From the NCBI RefSeq assembly GCF_001306145.1, contig NZ_LGKO01000005.1, forward strand, positions 62,001 to 126,000: 64,000 nucleotides of DNA. Direction: 5' to 3'. Source of the stretch: Thermanaerothrix daxensis (GTDB lineage Bacteria; Chloroflexota; Anaerolineae; Anaerolineales; Anaerolineaceae). Shown here one piece after another: positions 18,302-26,390 of this stretch. The stretch's first letter is position 1. Every line of letters starts with the position of its first letter. The notes beneath the pieces are model-generated. The model saw nothing but the letters and a program-made list of their open reading frames with translations, did no database searches and had not been told where the DNA came from. Both the position numbers and the translations under genes were made by a program.

Positions 18302-19045
18302 TTACCCCAGTGCTGCTTGGCGATCGGCAACCAGGCGCCCATCGGCGATCCACACCACGCGCGAGAAGCGCCGTTCCAGGCTGAGGTCATGCGTGACCAT
18401 GAGGATGGTCTTGCCCGCGGCGACCAGGCGTTCAAAGATGTGCAAGATGCCCTCCGCCGTCCCCGAATCCAGCCGGCCGGTGGGTTCATCGGCGAGCAGG
18501 ATGGGGGGATCGTTGGCCAGGGCACGGGCGATGGCCACCCGCTGCTGCTGACCGCCGGAGATGGCCGAGGGCAGCTTGTGAATGTGCTCCTCAAGTTCCA
18601 CCTGGCGCAGCAACTCGCGTGCGCGCTCCACCGATTTGCGCCCCTGCCACAGGCCGCAGAAGTCCATCGGCAAGAGCACGTTTTCCAGCAGGGTGAGGGT
18701 GGGCATGAGCAGGAAGTTTTGGGTGATCACGCCCAGCGTGCGCCCCCGCCACAGGGCCAGGCGGTCCTCATCCAGGTCGTGCACCCGCACGCCGTTTACC
18801 AGCACCTCGCCTTCGGTCAGCGCGTCAATTCCGCTGATCATGTTGAGCAGGGTGGTCTTTCCCGCGCCGGATTTGCCGATGATGCCGAGGAACTCCCCCG
18901 GGTAGACCTCCAGATCAATGCCGTGCAGCGCCCAAAAATCCCCCGCCGGGGTGTGGTAAGCCTTTTTGACCCCGCGCAGGGAGATGATGGGGGAGGGCGT
19001 TGCGGCGCTGACCGGAGCACTGTTGGAGAGGGAAGGGTTCAGCAT
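18302..19045 (-). CDS. ABC transporter ATP-binding protein, MacB/LolD type
   Basis: First gene of the export row. Walker A GKSGAGKTT, signature ISGGQQQRVAIARAL, Walker B ILLADEPTGRLD and switch VTHDLSL are all intact. The ATG at 19045 is preferred to an in-frame TTG at 19066. Two separate ATPases beside one double-module permease suggest a heterodimeric motor (inference). The gene is divergent from the TetR regulator across a 120-base gap holding a perfect palindrome. Confidence 0.92.
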   Translation of the reverse strand: MLNPSLSNSAPVSAATPSPIISLRGVKKAYHTPAGDFWALHGIDLEVYPGEFLGIIGKSGAGKTTLLNMISGIDALTEGEVLVNGVRVHDLDEDRLALWRGRTLGVITQNFLLMPTLTLLENVLLPMDFCGLWQGRKSVERARELLRQVELEEHIHKLPSAISGGQQQRVAIARALANDPPILLADEPTGRLDSGTAEGILHIFERLVAAGKTILMVTHDLSLERRFSRVVWIADGRLVADRQAALG

Positions 19046-19087
19046 AGGGCTTGGATGTCGGATCAAGAAACAGGATTGCTGTTCTGT

Positions 19088-19132
19088 GATAAAATAGATA
19101 ATGTGTCCAATTATGGACGCAGTGTCTATAAT
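19088..19132. promoter_or_regulatory. Divergent promoter with palindromic operator
   Basis: GTCCA-ATTA-TGGAC at 19105-19118 is a perfect inverted repeat between the export row and the TetR gene. For the TetR gene, TATAAT at 19127-19132 is a consensus -10; a weak TGTCCA -35 at 17-base spacing lies inside the palindrome. TetR-family proteins usually repress such divergent pairs. Confidence 0.5.
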
Positions 19133-19165
19133 TATATGCCGTTAGCCGGGTTTGTCAATTAGCCC

Positions 19166-19828
19166 ATGCGTCAGATTCCCCCTGTCAACCCCGAGGACGC
19201 CTTGCGGGCCGCGGAAGAAAGCGACCGCCGTGCCGACCGGCGCATTCAGCGCACCCGGCAGCAATTACGTGAGGCGCTGCTGGCGCTGATCCTGGAGCGC
19301 GGCTACGAGGCACTGCGCGTGGAGGACATCACCGAGCGGGCGAACCTGGGACGAGCCACCTTTTACCTGCACTATCGGGATAAAGAGGCCCTGCTTCTGG
19401 ATAGCATCCAGCAGACGGTGGATGAACTGCTGGCGCAGGTGAGCGCCTTTGCGCCTCCACGCCTGGAAGCGGGCTCGGAGGCTGCCGCACGCTGGCTGCA
19501 GCGTGCCATTGCGCTGGTGTTTGAGCACGCTGCTGGCAGTGCCACGCTGTACCGCGTGATTCTGCGCGGAGAGGGCACGGCGGCCATCTCCCGGCGCATT
19601 CACGCCATGATCTGCCAGGCGGTGCTCGCCTACCTGGAAGCCCATCGCCCACACCAAATGCCCCCCTTGCCGGCGGATGTGTTGGCGAACTACTTTGCCG
19701 GCGCGCTGCTGGCCCTGCTGACCTGGTGGTTGGAGAACGGTATGCCCTACGGCGCTGCGGAGATGGCGGCCATGTTCTACCGCCTGTTTTACAATGGGGT
19801 GGGGCACCTGGGGGCGACGGAAGGCTGA
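19166..19828 (+). CDS. TetR/AcrR family transcriptional regulator
   Basis: Typical 220-residue TetR protein: an N-terminal helix-turn-helix at about residues 30-78 (LILERGYEALRVEDITERAN, then LGRATFYLHYRDKEALL) and a C-terminal ligand-binding helical domain. It probably represses the divergent ABC export genes and itself, relieved by a ligand of the pump (inference from orientation and the palindrome at 19105). The ATG at 19166 lacks a strong ribosome-binding site. The ligand is unknown. Confidence 0.9.
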   Translation: MRQIPPVNPEDALRAAEESDRRADRRIQRTRQQLREALLALILERGYEALRVEDITERANLGRATFYLHYRDKEALLLDSIQQTVDELLAQVSAFAPPRLEAGSEAAARWLQRAIALVFEHAAGSATLYRVILRGEGTAAISRRIHAMICQAVLAYLEAHRPHQMPPLPADVLANYFAGALLALLTWWLENGMPYGAAEMAAMFYRLFYNGVGHLGATEG

Positions 19829-19936
19829 GCGTTACCAGAGAGCGGCTTCGCCCTGCAACTCGCAGGGCGTTTTTTAATGTAAGTTTCCAAAACAGATGTT
19901 ATGATGAGGTTGCAAAATATCCTAAGGAGGTGAAAG

Positions 19937-20533
19937 ATGTCCGCAAAAGAACGGGTTATTGAGATCACAGACCCTCCGTTCATTCAGCATTTGTTCGGCA
20001 GTCCATCCTGGGCCTGGTTGTGGCTGATTGTGCGTGTTTATGTGGGCTACACCTGGCTGACCTCAGGCCTGGGCAAAATCAGCAACCCGGCCTGGGTGCA
20101 AACCGGCCTGGCGCTGAAGGGCTTCTGGCAGAACGCCGTCGTGGTGCCGGAGCCCCCGGCCCGTCCGCCCATTGCCTTTGAGTGGTACCGGGCGTTCATT
20201 CAGGCTCTGCTGGATGGTGGGCATTATGTCTGGTTTGCCAAATTAATTGTGGCCGGGGAGATCCTGGTCGGCATTGCCTTGATCCTGGGCGCCTTTGTGG
20301 GGATTGCCGCTTTCTTTGGTGCCTTCATGAACTGGAACTTTATGATGGCTGGCACCGCCAGCATCAACCCGGTCTTGTTCACGCTGTCCATCTTCCTCAT
20401 CCTGGCGTGGAAGACGGCGGGATGGTGGGGTCTGGATCGCTGGCTGCTACCCTTGTTGGGGACGCCGTGGCGCCCCGGGCGGGTCTTTGCCGGGGGAAGT
20501 CCCGGGACCGCACCTGGCGAAGGCACGCCGTAA
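19937..20533 (+). CDS. DoxX-like membrane protein
   Basis: A 198-residue membrane protein with an N-terminal amphipathic part and about four transmembrane helices. The stretches VRVYVGYTWLTSGLGKI and GEILVGIALILGAFVGIAAF are typical of the DoxX/DoxD family (thiosulfate:quinone oxidoreductase small subunit and relatives). A very strong AAGGAGGTG site lies at good spacing before the ATG. The C-terminus is Gly/Pro-rich. It stands alone between the TetR gene and a bidirectional terminator. The precise role is unknown; DoxX relatives act in membrane redox processes. Confidence 0.82.
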   Translation: MSAKERVIEITDPPFIQHLFGSPSWAWLWLIVRVYVGYTWLTSGLGKISNPAWVQTGLALKGFWQNAVVVPEPPARPPIAFEWYRAFIQALLDGGHYVWFAKLIVAGEILVGIALILGAFVGIAAFFGAFMNWNFMMAGTASINPVLFTLSIFLILAWKTAGWWGLDRWLLPLLGTPWRPGRVFAGGSPGTAPGEGTP

Positions 20534-20570
20534 TACGCGGTAGCCCGGCCTGCTTCATGATGCCGTAAAA

Positions 20571-20602
20571 AAGCCCCCGGGATCTGACCCTCCCGGGGGC
20601 TT
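20571..20602. terminator. Bidirectional terminator
   Basis: A 12-base perfect stem (AAGCCCCCGGGA / TCCCGGGGGCTT) with an 8-base loop. It lies between the convergent DoxX-like and UbiA genes and is preceded by an A run. Confidence 0.85.
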
Positions 20603-20629
20603 TATGCTCCGGTTTGTGGGCGGGGGAGG

Positions 20630-21529
20630 TTACGCGGCCAGGAACAGTCCCACTGCCACCAGGACCGGCGTGATCAGGTTGAGGGTCACGTTCAAGCCCA
20701 GGTAGGGCATCAGGTGGGGCAGGTCATCGGCATGGCGTAACACGCCGCGGATCACACGGGGCAGGAGGATGGCTGCAAGCAGGCCCAGCAGACTGGTGGC
20801 GGGGAGCACGCCCCCAACCACCCCCACCACGACGGAAAGGTATGCCAGCCCCAGGAACAGGGCGTAGATATAGGCACTGCGCTGGCGCCCCAGCAGGATC
20901 GGGTAATGGTGGCGCCCCACACTGCGGTCGGCTTCTACATCGGGGAACTGATTGAGCAGAAGCAGGTTGTTGACCAGGAAGAACGGCACCAGTGAAGCCA
21001 CTACAACCGTGGCCGAAAGTTCACCCCCCAGGGCCAGATGCGTTCCAATGACCATCAGCGGGCCAAAGCCCAGCCCCGGCGCGATCAGGCACAGGACCGG
21101 CAGGCGCGTGATCAACGGGGTATAGGCCACAATGACCAGGATGCCCAGCAGGCCGATCATGGCCAGGGTCCACCCACGCAGGGCCACAAAGTAGGCCCCG
21201 ATCAGGCTCAGCACAAGCAGGCTGATCAATCCAATCCACAATGCCGCTGGCGCCAGGGTGGGTTGCTGCGGGAGAGTGCCGCTCCCGCCGCTAAAGGGCG
21301 TGCGCTGGGTGCGCAGGTCCAGCCCGGTTTTGAAGTCCACGTATTCATTGAGGGCATTAACGCTGATGTGGGCCGCCAGGGCGGCGACCAGCACCAGCCC
21401 TATGTGCCACCAGGCGGCCAGGTGACCGGTTTGCCAGTAGGCTGTGCCTACCCCCAGGAGCACGCACGCCGGGGTCAGCAAAAGAAAGGGGACACGCATG
21501 GGGCCAAGCAGATTTTTCCACGAGGTCAT
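20630..21529 (-). CDS. UbiA-family prenyltransferase (MenA-like)
   Basis: Integral membrane prenyltransferase of 299 residues with around eight helices. The first Asp-rich motif reads NALNEYVDFKTGLD and the second, DVEADRSVGRHHYP, lies in the second half. Family enzymes attach polyprenyl chains to aromatic acceptors, e.g. MenA in menaquinone synthesis, which would suit an anaerobic or facultative respirer. The acceptor cannot be told from sequence. The ATG at 21529 (MTSWKNLLGPMRVPF) is used; the frame stays open further upstream but without membrane-protein character. Confidence 0.82.
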   Translation of the reverse strand: MTSWKNLLGPMRVPFLLLTPACVLLGVGTAYWQTGHLAAWWHIGLVLVAALAAHISVNALNEYVDFKTGLDLRTQRTPFSGGSGTLPQQPTLAPAALWIGLISLLVLSLIGAYFVALRGWTLAMIGLLGILVIVAYTPLITRLPVLCLIAPGLGFGPLMVIGTHLALGGELSATVVVASLVPFFLVNNLLLLNQFPDVEADRSVGRHHYPILLGRQRSAYIYALFLGLAYLSVVVGVVGGVLPATSLLGLLAAILLPRVIRGVLRHADDLPHLMPYLGLNVTLNLITPVLVAVGLFLAA

Positions 21530-21656
21530 AGGATGGCTATCTCCGTGCAGCAAGATTTCGATGAGGAATGGGGGGGCCAGGGATAATCTATCCCTGGCCA
21601 GATGCCCCCTAATTATCACGAGATCCGGGCGAAGCGTCAAGCCATTTGGCGCAGGA

Positions 21657-22391
21657 TCAGGAAGTGGCCGTTTGGGAAGCCCGGAGCGCTTCAACCGGCT
21701 GCGGGAGCGGTGTGGTGGCGCGTAAGAAGCCGGCAAAGAGGAGCACCGCACCGATGAACTCGCTGATGTAGAGGGCGCCCGGGATGCCCATGCGACTGAA
21801 CGCGCCGCCGAACGCTGGCGATAAAGCACCGAGGGCAATCAACACGTTGCCGATGGTGCGGTGCAGCAGTACCCGCTTGCGCCAAAATAGCCAGGCCGAG
21901 TAGGCCGCGCCGCCGACCAGCAGCACTGTTCCATAGAGGTTAAAGAAGGGCGTCAGTGTGCGCACGCCGGGAGTGACTATGGCGCGCCCACTCAGTTCGC
22001 TTGCGGAGGCGCTCCCGCTTGCCATCAAGGCGGGGTTGAGTTCGGCTCCAAAGACGCGCCATGCCCCGTAGAGCGAGCCCAGCGCCAGGATGACCATGAG
22101 CGCATGGGCGACTCCGCGTTTGCGTATCAGCAGGTACGCCGTGCCTTGCCCCAACCAGGCTGCGACCAGCATGGCTCCGAACAGGTACCACAGGCGAAAG
22201 ATCAAGGGGTTCCAGCCAAAAGCGCCGTAATACCCCTCGCAGAATCCGCCGATGGCGTAAAAGAGCATTCCAATCCCCCACAGCAGGTGATGGGCGCCCC
22301 GCTTTCGGATGAAGCGGCGCAGCACCGCCCCGGCAAATATCAAACTCACCCCACTGGAAAGAAACGGTAAAACGGTGGTGAAGAAGTTCAT
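21657..22391 (-). CDS. Uncharacterised seven-helix membrane protein
   Basis: No family recognised. The 244 residues form about seven hydrophobic segments with short loops, including GIGMLFYAIGGFCEGYYGAF and SRMGIPGALYISEFIGAVLL. AAGGAGG lies at good spacing before the ATG. A 47-residue single-helix protein gene lies immediately upstream (25 bases) on the same strand, so the two are probably cotranscribed. No catalytic motif is visible. Confidence 0.75.
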   Translation of the reverse strand: MNFFTTVLPFLSSGVSLIFAGAVLRRFIRKRGAHHLLWGIGMLFYAIGGFCEGYYGAFGWNPLIFRLWYLFGAMLVAAWLGQGTAYLLIRKRGVAHALMVILALGSLYGAWRVFGAELNPALMASGSASASELSGRAIVTPGVRTLTPFFNLYGTVLLVGGAAYSAWLFWRKRVLLHRTIGNVLIALGALSPAFGGAFSRMGIPGALYISEFIGAVLLFAGFLRATTPLPQPVEALRASQTATS

Positions 22392-22415
22392 TGAAAAACC
22401 TCCTTGGAAATTTTT

Positions 22416-22559
22416 TTAAAGACCGCCCAGTACCACCGCTAGGCTGATGCCGATCAACACCAGGATTGCCAGGCCAATGAGAATGAGGATGATAGGAATG
22501 ACCCGTTCCCAGAAAGGCGGATAGCGGCGCGGTGGGCGGTGGTGGGGAGACTGGATCAT
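22416..22559 (-). CDS. Small single-pass membrane protein (47 aa)
   Basis: Starts ATG with AAGGTGG eight bases upstream. The first 17 residues are Pro/Arg/His-rich (MIQSPHHRPPRRYPPF), followed by one strong helix (VIPIILILIGLAILVLIGIS) and a short tail ending LGGL. The Arg-rich N-terminus predicts an inside orientation. It lies upstream of the seven-helix protein gene, possibly as its small partner. The ribosome-binding site and clear topology make it likely real. Confidence 0.6.
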   Translation of the reverse strand: MIQSPHHRPPRRYPPFWERVIPIILILIGLAILVLIGISLAVVLGGL

Positions 22560-22705
22560 GGTGACCACCTTTGTCCATAATTATGCAACGCCGGAATTAA
22601 GACAGGATGAAATTTTCGCCATCGTCGCTCTACTATTTTCAACCTGCGAGGGGCGTGGGATAATTAACCCGCGCAAGAGGATCTTCGTTCCTGGAGGAGG
22701 CTGCG

Positions 22706-23797
22706 ATGGAAACGTACCCCATCCCCATGGTGCCGGGCCCGGTACGGGTACCGCCCGAGGTTCTGGCTGCGCTACAGGTGGATTACGGTTCGGGGGACCT
22801 GGAGCGTGAGTTCCTCGACCTGTACAATCAGGTTGAGGCAAACTTGCAACAACTGTGCGCCACCCGTAACCGTATTGTCGTCCAAACTGGCGAGGGGATG
22901 CTGGCACTGTGGGGGGCGCTGAAGAGCACGCTGCGGCCGGGAGAGCGGGTGCTGGCGCTGGCTACCGGTGTCTTCGGCTACGGCATTGCCGAGATGGCCA
23001 GGGCCATCGGTGCCGAGGTTAAAATCATTGGCCTGCCGTACGATGCCACCCTGAACAATTGGGAAGAGATCGAGGCGGCCATCCACGAATTCAAGCCCAA
23101 GATGATCACCGCCGTGCATTGCGAGACCCCTTCGGGCACGCTCAACCCCCTGGCTGAGGTGGGACGCTTGAAGGCAAAATATGGGGTGCCCCTCCTCTAT
23201 GTGGATGCGGTTTCCAGCATTGGGGGGACGCCGGTAGAGGTAGATGCGTGGGGAATTGACCTGGCGCTGGGTGGCTCGCAAAAGGTGCTTTCGGCGCCGC
23301 CCATGATGGCGTTTGTGGCGGTCAGTGAAGCAGCCTGGGAGATCATCGAGCAGGTGGATTATGTGGGCTACGATGCGCTAAAGCCCTTCCGCCATGCGCA
23401 GACGCGCTTCGAGTTTCCCTATACCCCGAATTGGCACGGCGTGGCGAGCCTCAAAGTGGCATCGGATCTGCTCCTGCAAGAGGGGTTGGCAAATGTGTTT
23501 GCGCGTCATGAGCAGGTGGCGGCTTACTGCCGGCAACGTCTGCAGGCGTTGGGCTTACGCTTACTGCCGCGCCCGGAGGCCATCCCCTCACCGACGGTCA
23601 CAGCCGTTTATGTCCCTGAGGGCATTGCCTGGCCGGATCTGGATGCGCGCTTTCGCCAGCATGGGCTGGTGGTGGGCGGTTCCTACGGGCCGCTGGCGGG
23701 CAAGGTCTTTCGCCTGGGGCACATGGGCAGTCAGGCAGATATGCGTCTGGTAACCCAGGCGCTGGATGTGATCGAACACGTGGTGCGTGCTCTTTAG
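22706..23797 (+). CDS. Class V aminotransferase (alanine-glyoxylate / serine-pyruvate type)
   Basis: PLP enzyme of 363 residues with the family opening YPIPMVPGPVRVPPEVL, the cofactor-binding Asp in LLYVDAVSSIGG, and the PLP Lys in GGSQKVLSAPP. The type transfers amino groups from Ala or Ser to glyoxylate or a related oxoacid (family knowledge). GGAGGAGG precedes the ATG. A 2-hydroxyacid dehydrogenase gene nearby on the other strand would fit serine/hydroxypyruvate or glyoxylate metabolism. Ends 4 bases into the convergent HAD gene. Confidence 0.88.
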   Translation: METYPIPMVPGPVRVPPEVLAALQVDYGSGDLEREFLDLYNQVEANLQQLCATRNRIVVQTGEGMLALWGALKSTLRPGERVLALATGVFGYGIAEMARAIGAEVKIIGLPYDATLNNWEEIEAAIHEFKPKMITAVHCETPSGTLNPLAEVGRLKAKYGVPLLYVDAVSSIGGTPVEVDAWGIDLALGGSQKVLSAPPMMAFVAVSEAAWEIIEQVDYVGYDALKPFRHAQTRFEFPYTPNWHGVASLKVASDLLLQEGLANVFARHEQVAAYCRQRLQALGLRLLPRPEAIPSPTVTAVYVPEGIAWPDLDARFRQHGLVVGGSYGPLAGKVFRLGHMGSQADMRLVTQALDVIEHVVRAL

Positions 23798-24564
23798 GCA
23801 GGCGGGCGGTTTTGCCAGGTTTCCAGCAGTGCGGGTAGGTCGCTCAGGCGCTCCAGCGCGGCATCGGGCTGGATGGGTTCGGGCAGGCTGGAGGGGGCGG
23901 TTGGGCCGCTATGGCGGGTGAGCCAGATCCCCCGCATCCCGACCCGCTGTGCGCCCCACACATCTGCCCAGAGCAGGTCCCCCACCATGACTGCCTGGGG
24001 GGCCTTGACCCCAAAATGATGCAGGGCATGGGTGAAGATGGCCGGGTGGGGTTTGCGCCAGCCCACCTCCGCCGAGATGAAGATGTGGTCCAGCAAAGGC
24101 CGTAACCCGGCCTTGTCTACCAGGCGTTGGACATCTGCGGCATCGCCGGCATTGGAGATCAGCCCCATGCGGTAGCCGCGCCGCCGCAGGGTATCCAGGG
24201 TGGGCAGGGCATCGGCTTCGGGCTGCCAGCGTGCCTCCGTAGGGGCGTAAAGGGCTGCCAGCGCTTCCGCTAGATCCGCAGGTGCAGGTTCGGGGTGGCC
24301 GTAGGAGCGCAGAAACTCTCTCAGCAGGGTGTTGGTGGGAGTTTCGATCAGGGTCTGATCGCGCCGGAAGTAGTACTCTTGCAGCCTTCGTAGAAAGAGT
24401 GGCGCCAGGGCAGCGGCATCCAGGGCGTAGCCGCGGGCACGGAGGGTTTCCAGCATGGCATGGGCGCCCTCGGCCAGTGCTTCATTCAGGTTTCCCTCAA
24501 AGTAGATCAGCGTGTGACCTAGGTCAAAGAAGATTACCTCAATTGCTTGGGTTGTTCCGACCAA
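23794..24564 (-). CDS. HAD superfamily hydrolase
   Basis: A 256-residue subclass IA HAD protein. Motif I reads FFDLGHTLIYF: the nucleophile Asp is present but the second Asp of DxD is Gly, which is unusual for a phosphatase and may reduce or alter activity. Motif II is LISNAGDA, the motif III Lys lies in VGWRKPHPAIF, and motif IV reads VGDLLWADVWGAQ. The start is TTG with GAGGTG upstream. It follows the 2-hydroxyacid dehydrogenase by nine bases. Phosphoglycolate-type substrates are possible but unproven. Confidence 0.82.
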   Translation of the reverse strand: MVGTTQAIEVIFFDLGHTLIYFEGNLNEALAEGAHAMLETLRARGYALDAAALAPLFLRRLQEYYFRRDQTLIETPTNTLLREFLRSYGHPEPAPADLAEALAALYAPTEARWQPEADALPTLDTLRRRGYRMGLISNAGDAADVQRLVDKAGLRPLLDHIFISAEVGWRKPHPAIFTHALHHFGVKAPQAVMVGDLLWADVWGAQRVGMRGIWLTRHSGPTAPSSLPEPIQPDAALERLSDLPALLETWQNRPPA

Positions 24565-24573
24565 GGCGGCACC

Positions 24574-25596
24574 TCAATAACCCCGCTGTCCCTGGTAGCG
24601 GTTGAGCAGTACACCCCCGCTCAGGTAGCGGCGCAGGTTTTCGGCAAACAACTCCACCGCTCGCTGCATGTAGTGACGGCTGACCCCGGCAATGTGGGGG
24701 GTGATGATCACGTTAGGCAGTTTCCAAAAGGGGCTTTCTGCCGGCAAGGGTTCTTCCGGGAAGACATCCAGCGCGGCGCCAGCAATGCGGCGTTCCTGCA
24801 GTGCCTGGAGCAGGGCGGCGCTGTCTACCACTCCACCCCGGCTGACGTCAATCAGGTAGGCGGTGCGTTTCATCGCTGCCAGAGCCTCGGTGTTGATGAT
24901 CCCGCGCGTGGCTGGGGTAAGCGGCAGGCAAATCACCACAAAGTCGCAACCGCGCAGCATGGAGGCGAGAGCCTGAATGGGGTAGAGGCGGGTAAAGAGG
25001 TCGCCAGTGGGGTCGCCCAGGCCCGGGCGGGTGTAGCCCTCGTCCTCTGGGTGCATCACATCGCGCTTGGTGGCCAGCAGGGTCACCCCAAATGGGCGCA
25101 GCAGGCGGGCGATTTCGCGCCCCACGCTCCCATAACCGACGATGCCCACCGTGCTCTCGCGCAATTCCAGGGGTGCCAGGCGCTCCCAGCGGTCGCCGGG
25201 CCATTCGGCGCGATGTTGCAGGTTGAACACCTCCGGCAGGTGATGCCCCAGCGCCAGCATCATCATTAGGGCGTGCTCGGCCACCTGAGAGGCGGCGGCT
25301 CCGCTCAATGTGGTGATCTGCACCTCGGGCTTTTGCAGTAGAGGGGCATTAAGGAGGTGATCAATGCCGGCGTAGTGGATCTGGACCCAGCGCAGGCGGG
25401 GGGCCTGCTCGGGTTTGGGCAGTACCGAATCGGTGTAGAGGACTTCCGCCTGGGTCCACAACTCGGGAGGGATCTCATCTGGGTGGCGTGCCGGGTGCAC
25501 GGTCAGGCGCAGGCGTGGCGAGATTTCGCGCAAAATGGTCACCAGAGGCTCGGGAAAGGCCACCGTGATGAGTACGTGAACAGGGGTTGTTGCCAT
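24574..25596 (-). CDS. D-2-hydroxyacid dehydrogenase
   Basis: NAD(P)-dependent oxidoreductase of 340 residues. The nucleotide-binding GYGSVGREIARLL (GxGxxG), the Arg-containing LIDVSRGGVVDS, a Glu in DVFPEEPLP, and the catalytic His in PHIAGVSRHYMQRA are visible. Likely substrates are glyoxylate/hydroxypyruvate or a branched 2-oxoacid. The ATG follows GGAGGACG. It is transcribed with the HAD hydrolase and follows the CoA-transferase pair on the same strand by 31 bases. Confidence 0.9.
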   Translation of the reverse strand: MATTPVHVLITVAFPEPLVTILREISPRLRLTVHPARHPDEIPPELWTQAEVLYTDSVLPKPEQAPRLRWVQIHYAGIDHLLNAPLLQKPEVQITTLSGAAASQVAEHALMMMLALGHHLPEVFNLQHRAEWPGDRWERLAPLELRESTVGIVGYGSVGREIARLLRPFGVTLLATKRDVMHPEDEGYTRPGLGDPTGDLFTRLYPIQALASMLRGCDFVVICLPLTPATRGIINTEALAAMKRTAYLIDVSRGGVVDSAALLQALQERRIAGAALDVFPEEPLPAESPFWKLPNVIITPHIAGVSRHYMQRAVELFAENLRRYLSGGVLLNRYQGQRGY

Positions 25597-25627
25597 GTGC
25601 AGGTCGTCCTCCGCATATCCGCTGCAA

Positions 25628-26389
25628 TCAGCGGATGTAAATTCCCTGGGGGTCCAGTTCCTCGCGTAGGATGCGCAGTTCTTCGTCGGTGGGGGGCTCG
25701 GTGGTGCGCAGGTTGGCTGCCACCCGAAGTGGCCAGCCGGTATTGGCCTGGACCTGCTCCACCGTCACGCCGGGGTGGAGCGCCGTCAGGATTAGTTCGC
25801 CGCTCTCATCCGGTTCCAGGATGCCCAAATCCGTGACCACAGCCTGGGGGCCGCCGCCGCGCACGCCGCTGGCAATGCGTTCGGCACGCCCGCTCAAAAA
25901 GCCGGCTGAGGTGCGGAAATCCACCCGCTCGGGAAAGCGACGCTTTTGATGGGGGGTGATGATGTAACAGCGGTTGGCCCACGCTGCGATCTCCATTGAG
26001 CCCCCCGAGCCCGGCAGGCGCACCTTGGGGTGGAAGTAATCCCCGATGACGGTGGCGTTGATGTTGCCAAAGCGGTCAATCTGGGCTCCGCCGAGAAAGC
26101 CCACGTCAATCAATCCGCGTTGCAGGTAGAGGCTGAAGATATCGTACATGCTGCACACCGAAGCGGCGCCGCTGACCAGGGTGGGGTCGCCAATGGAGAG
26201 CGGCAGGCGCGAGGGGCGGGCGCCGATTACCCCCGCCTCATACACTAAAACCAGATTGGGGGCGTGGGTGCGCTGGGCCAGATTGCAGGCCAGATTGGGC
26301 AGCCCCACCCCAACGAAGACGACATCGTGATCGCGCAACAGACGCGCGGCGTTGATGGTCATCAGTTCGGCAGCGGTGTAGGCGCTCAT
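25628..26389 (-). CDS. CoA-transferase family I, subunit B
   Basis: Second subunit of a GctAB/IpdAB-like CoA transferase, about 253 residues. The family active-site Glu probably lies in VYEAGVIGARPSRLP near residue 55; GGAQIDRFGNINATVIG and a GGSGG-like LPGSGGSMEI follow. The ATG at 26389 (MSAYTAAELM) follows one base after the stop of subunit A, with GGAG upstream. It moves CoA between acids, or if IpdB-like opens a ring substrate; the substrate cannot be told. Confidence 0.85.
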   Translation of the reverse strand: MSAYTAAELMTINAARLLRDHDVVFVGVGLPNLACNLAQRTHAPNLVLVYEAGVIGARPSRLPLSIGDPTLVSGAASVCSMYDIFSLYLQRGLIDVGFLGGAQIDRFGNINATVIGDYFHPKVRLPGSGGSMEIAAWANRCYIITPHQKRRFPERVDFRTSAGFLSGRAERIASGVRGGGPQAVVTDLGILEPDESGELILTALHPGVTVEQVQANTGWPLRVAANLRTTEPPTDEELRILREELDPQGIYIR

Positions 26390-26390
26390 T

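Noticed and set aside
17966-19162. A 398-codon forward open frame
   Set aside because: It is antisense to two ABC ATPase genes with complete Walker and signature motifs, and ends in the promoter region; no domain seen.
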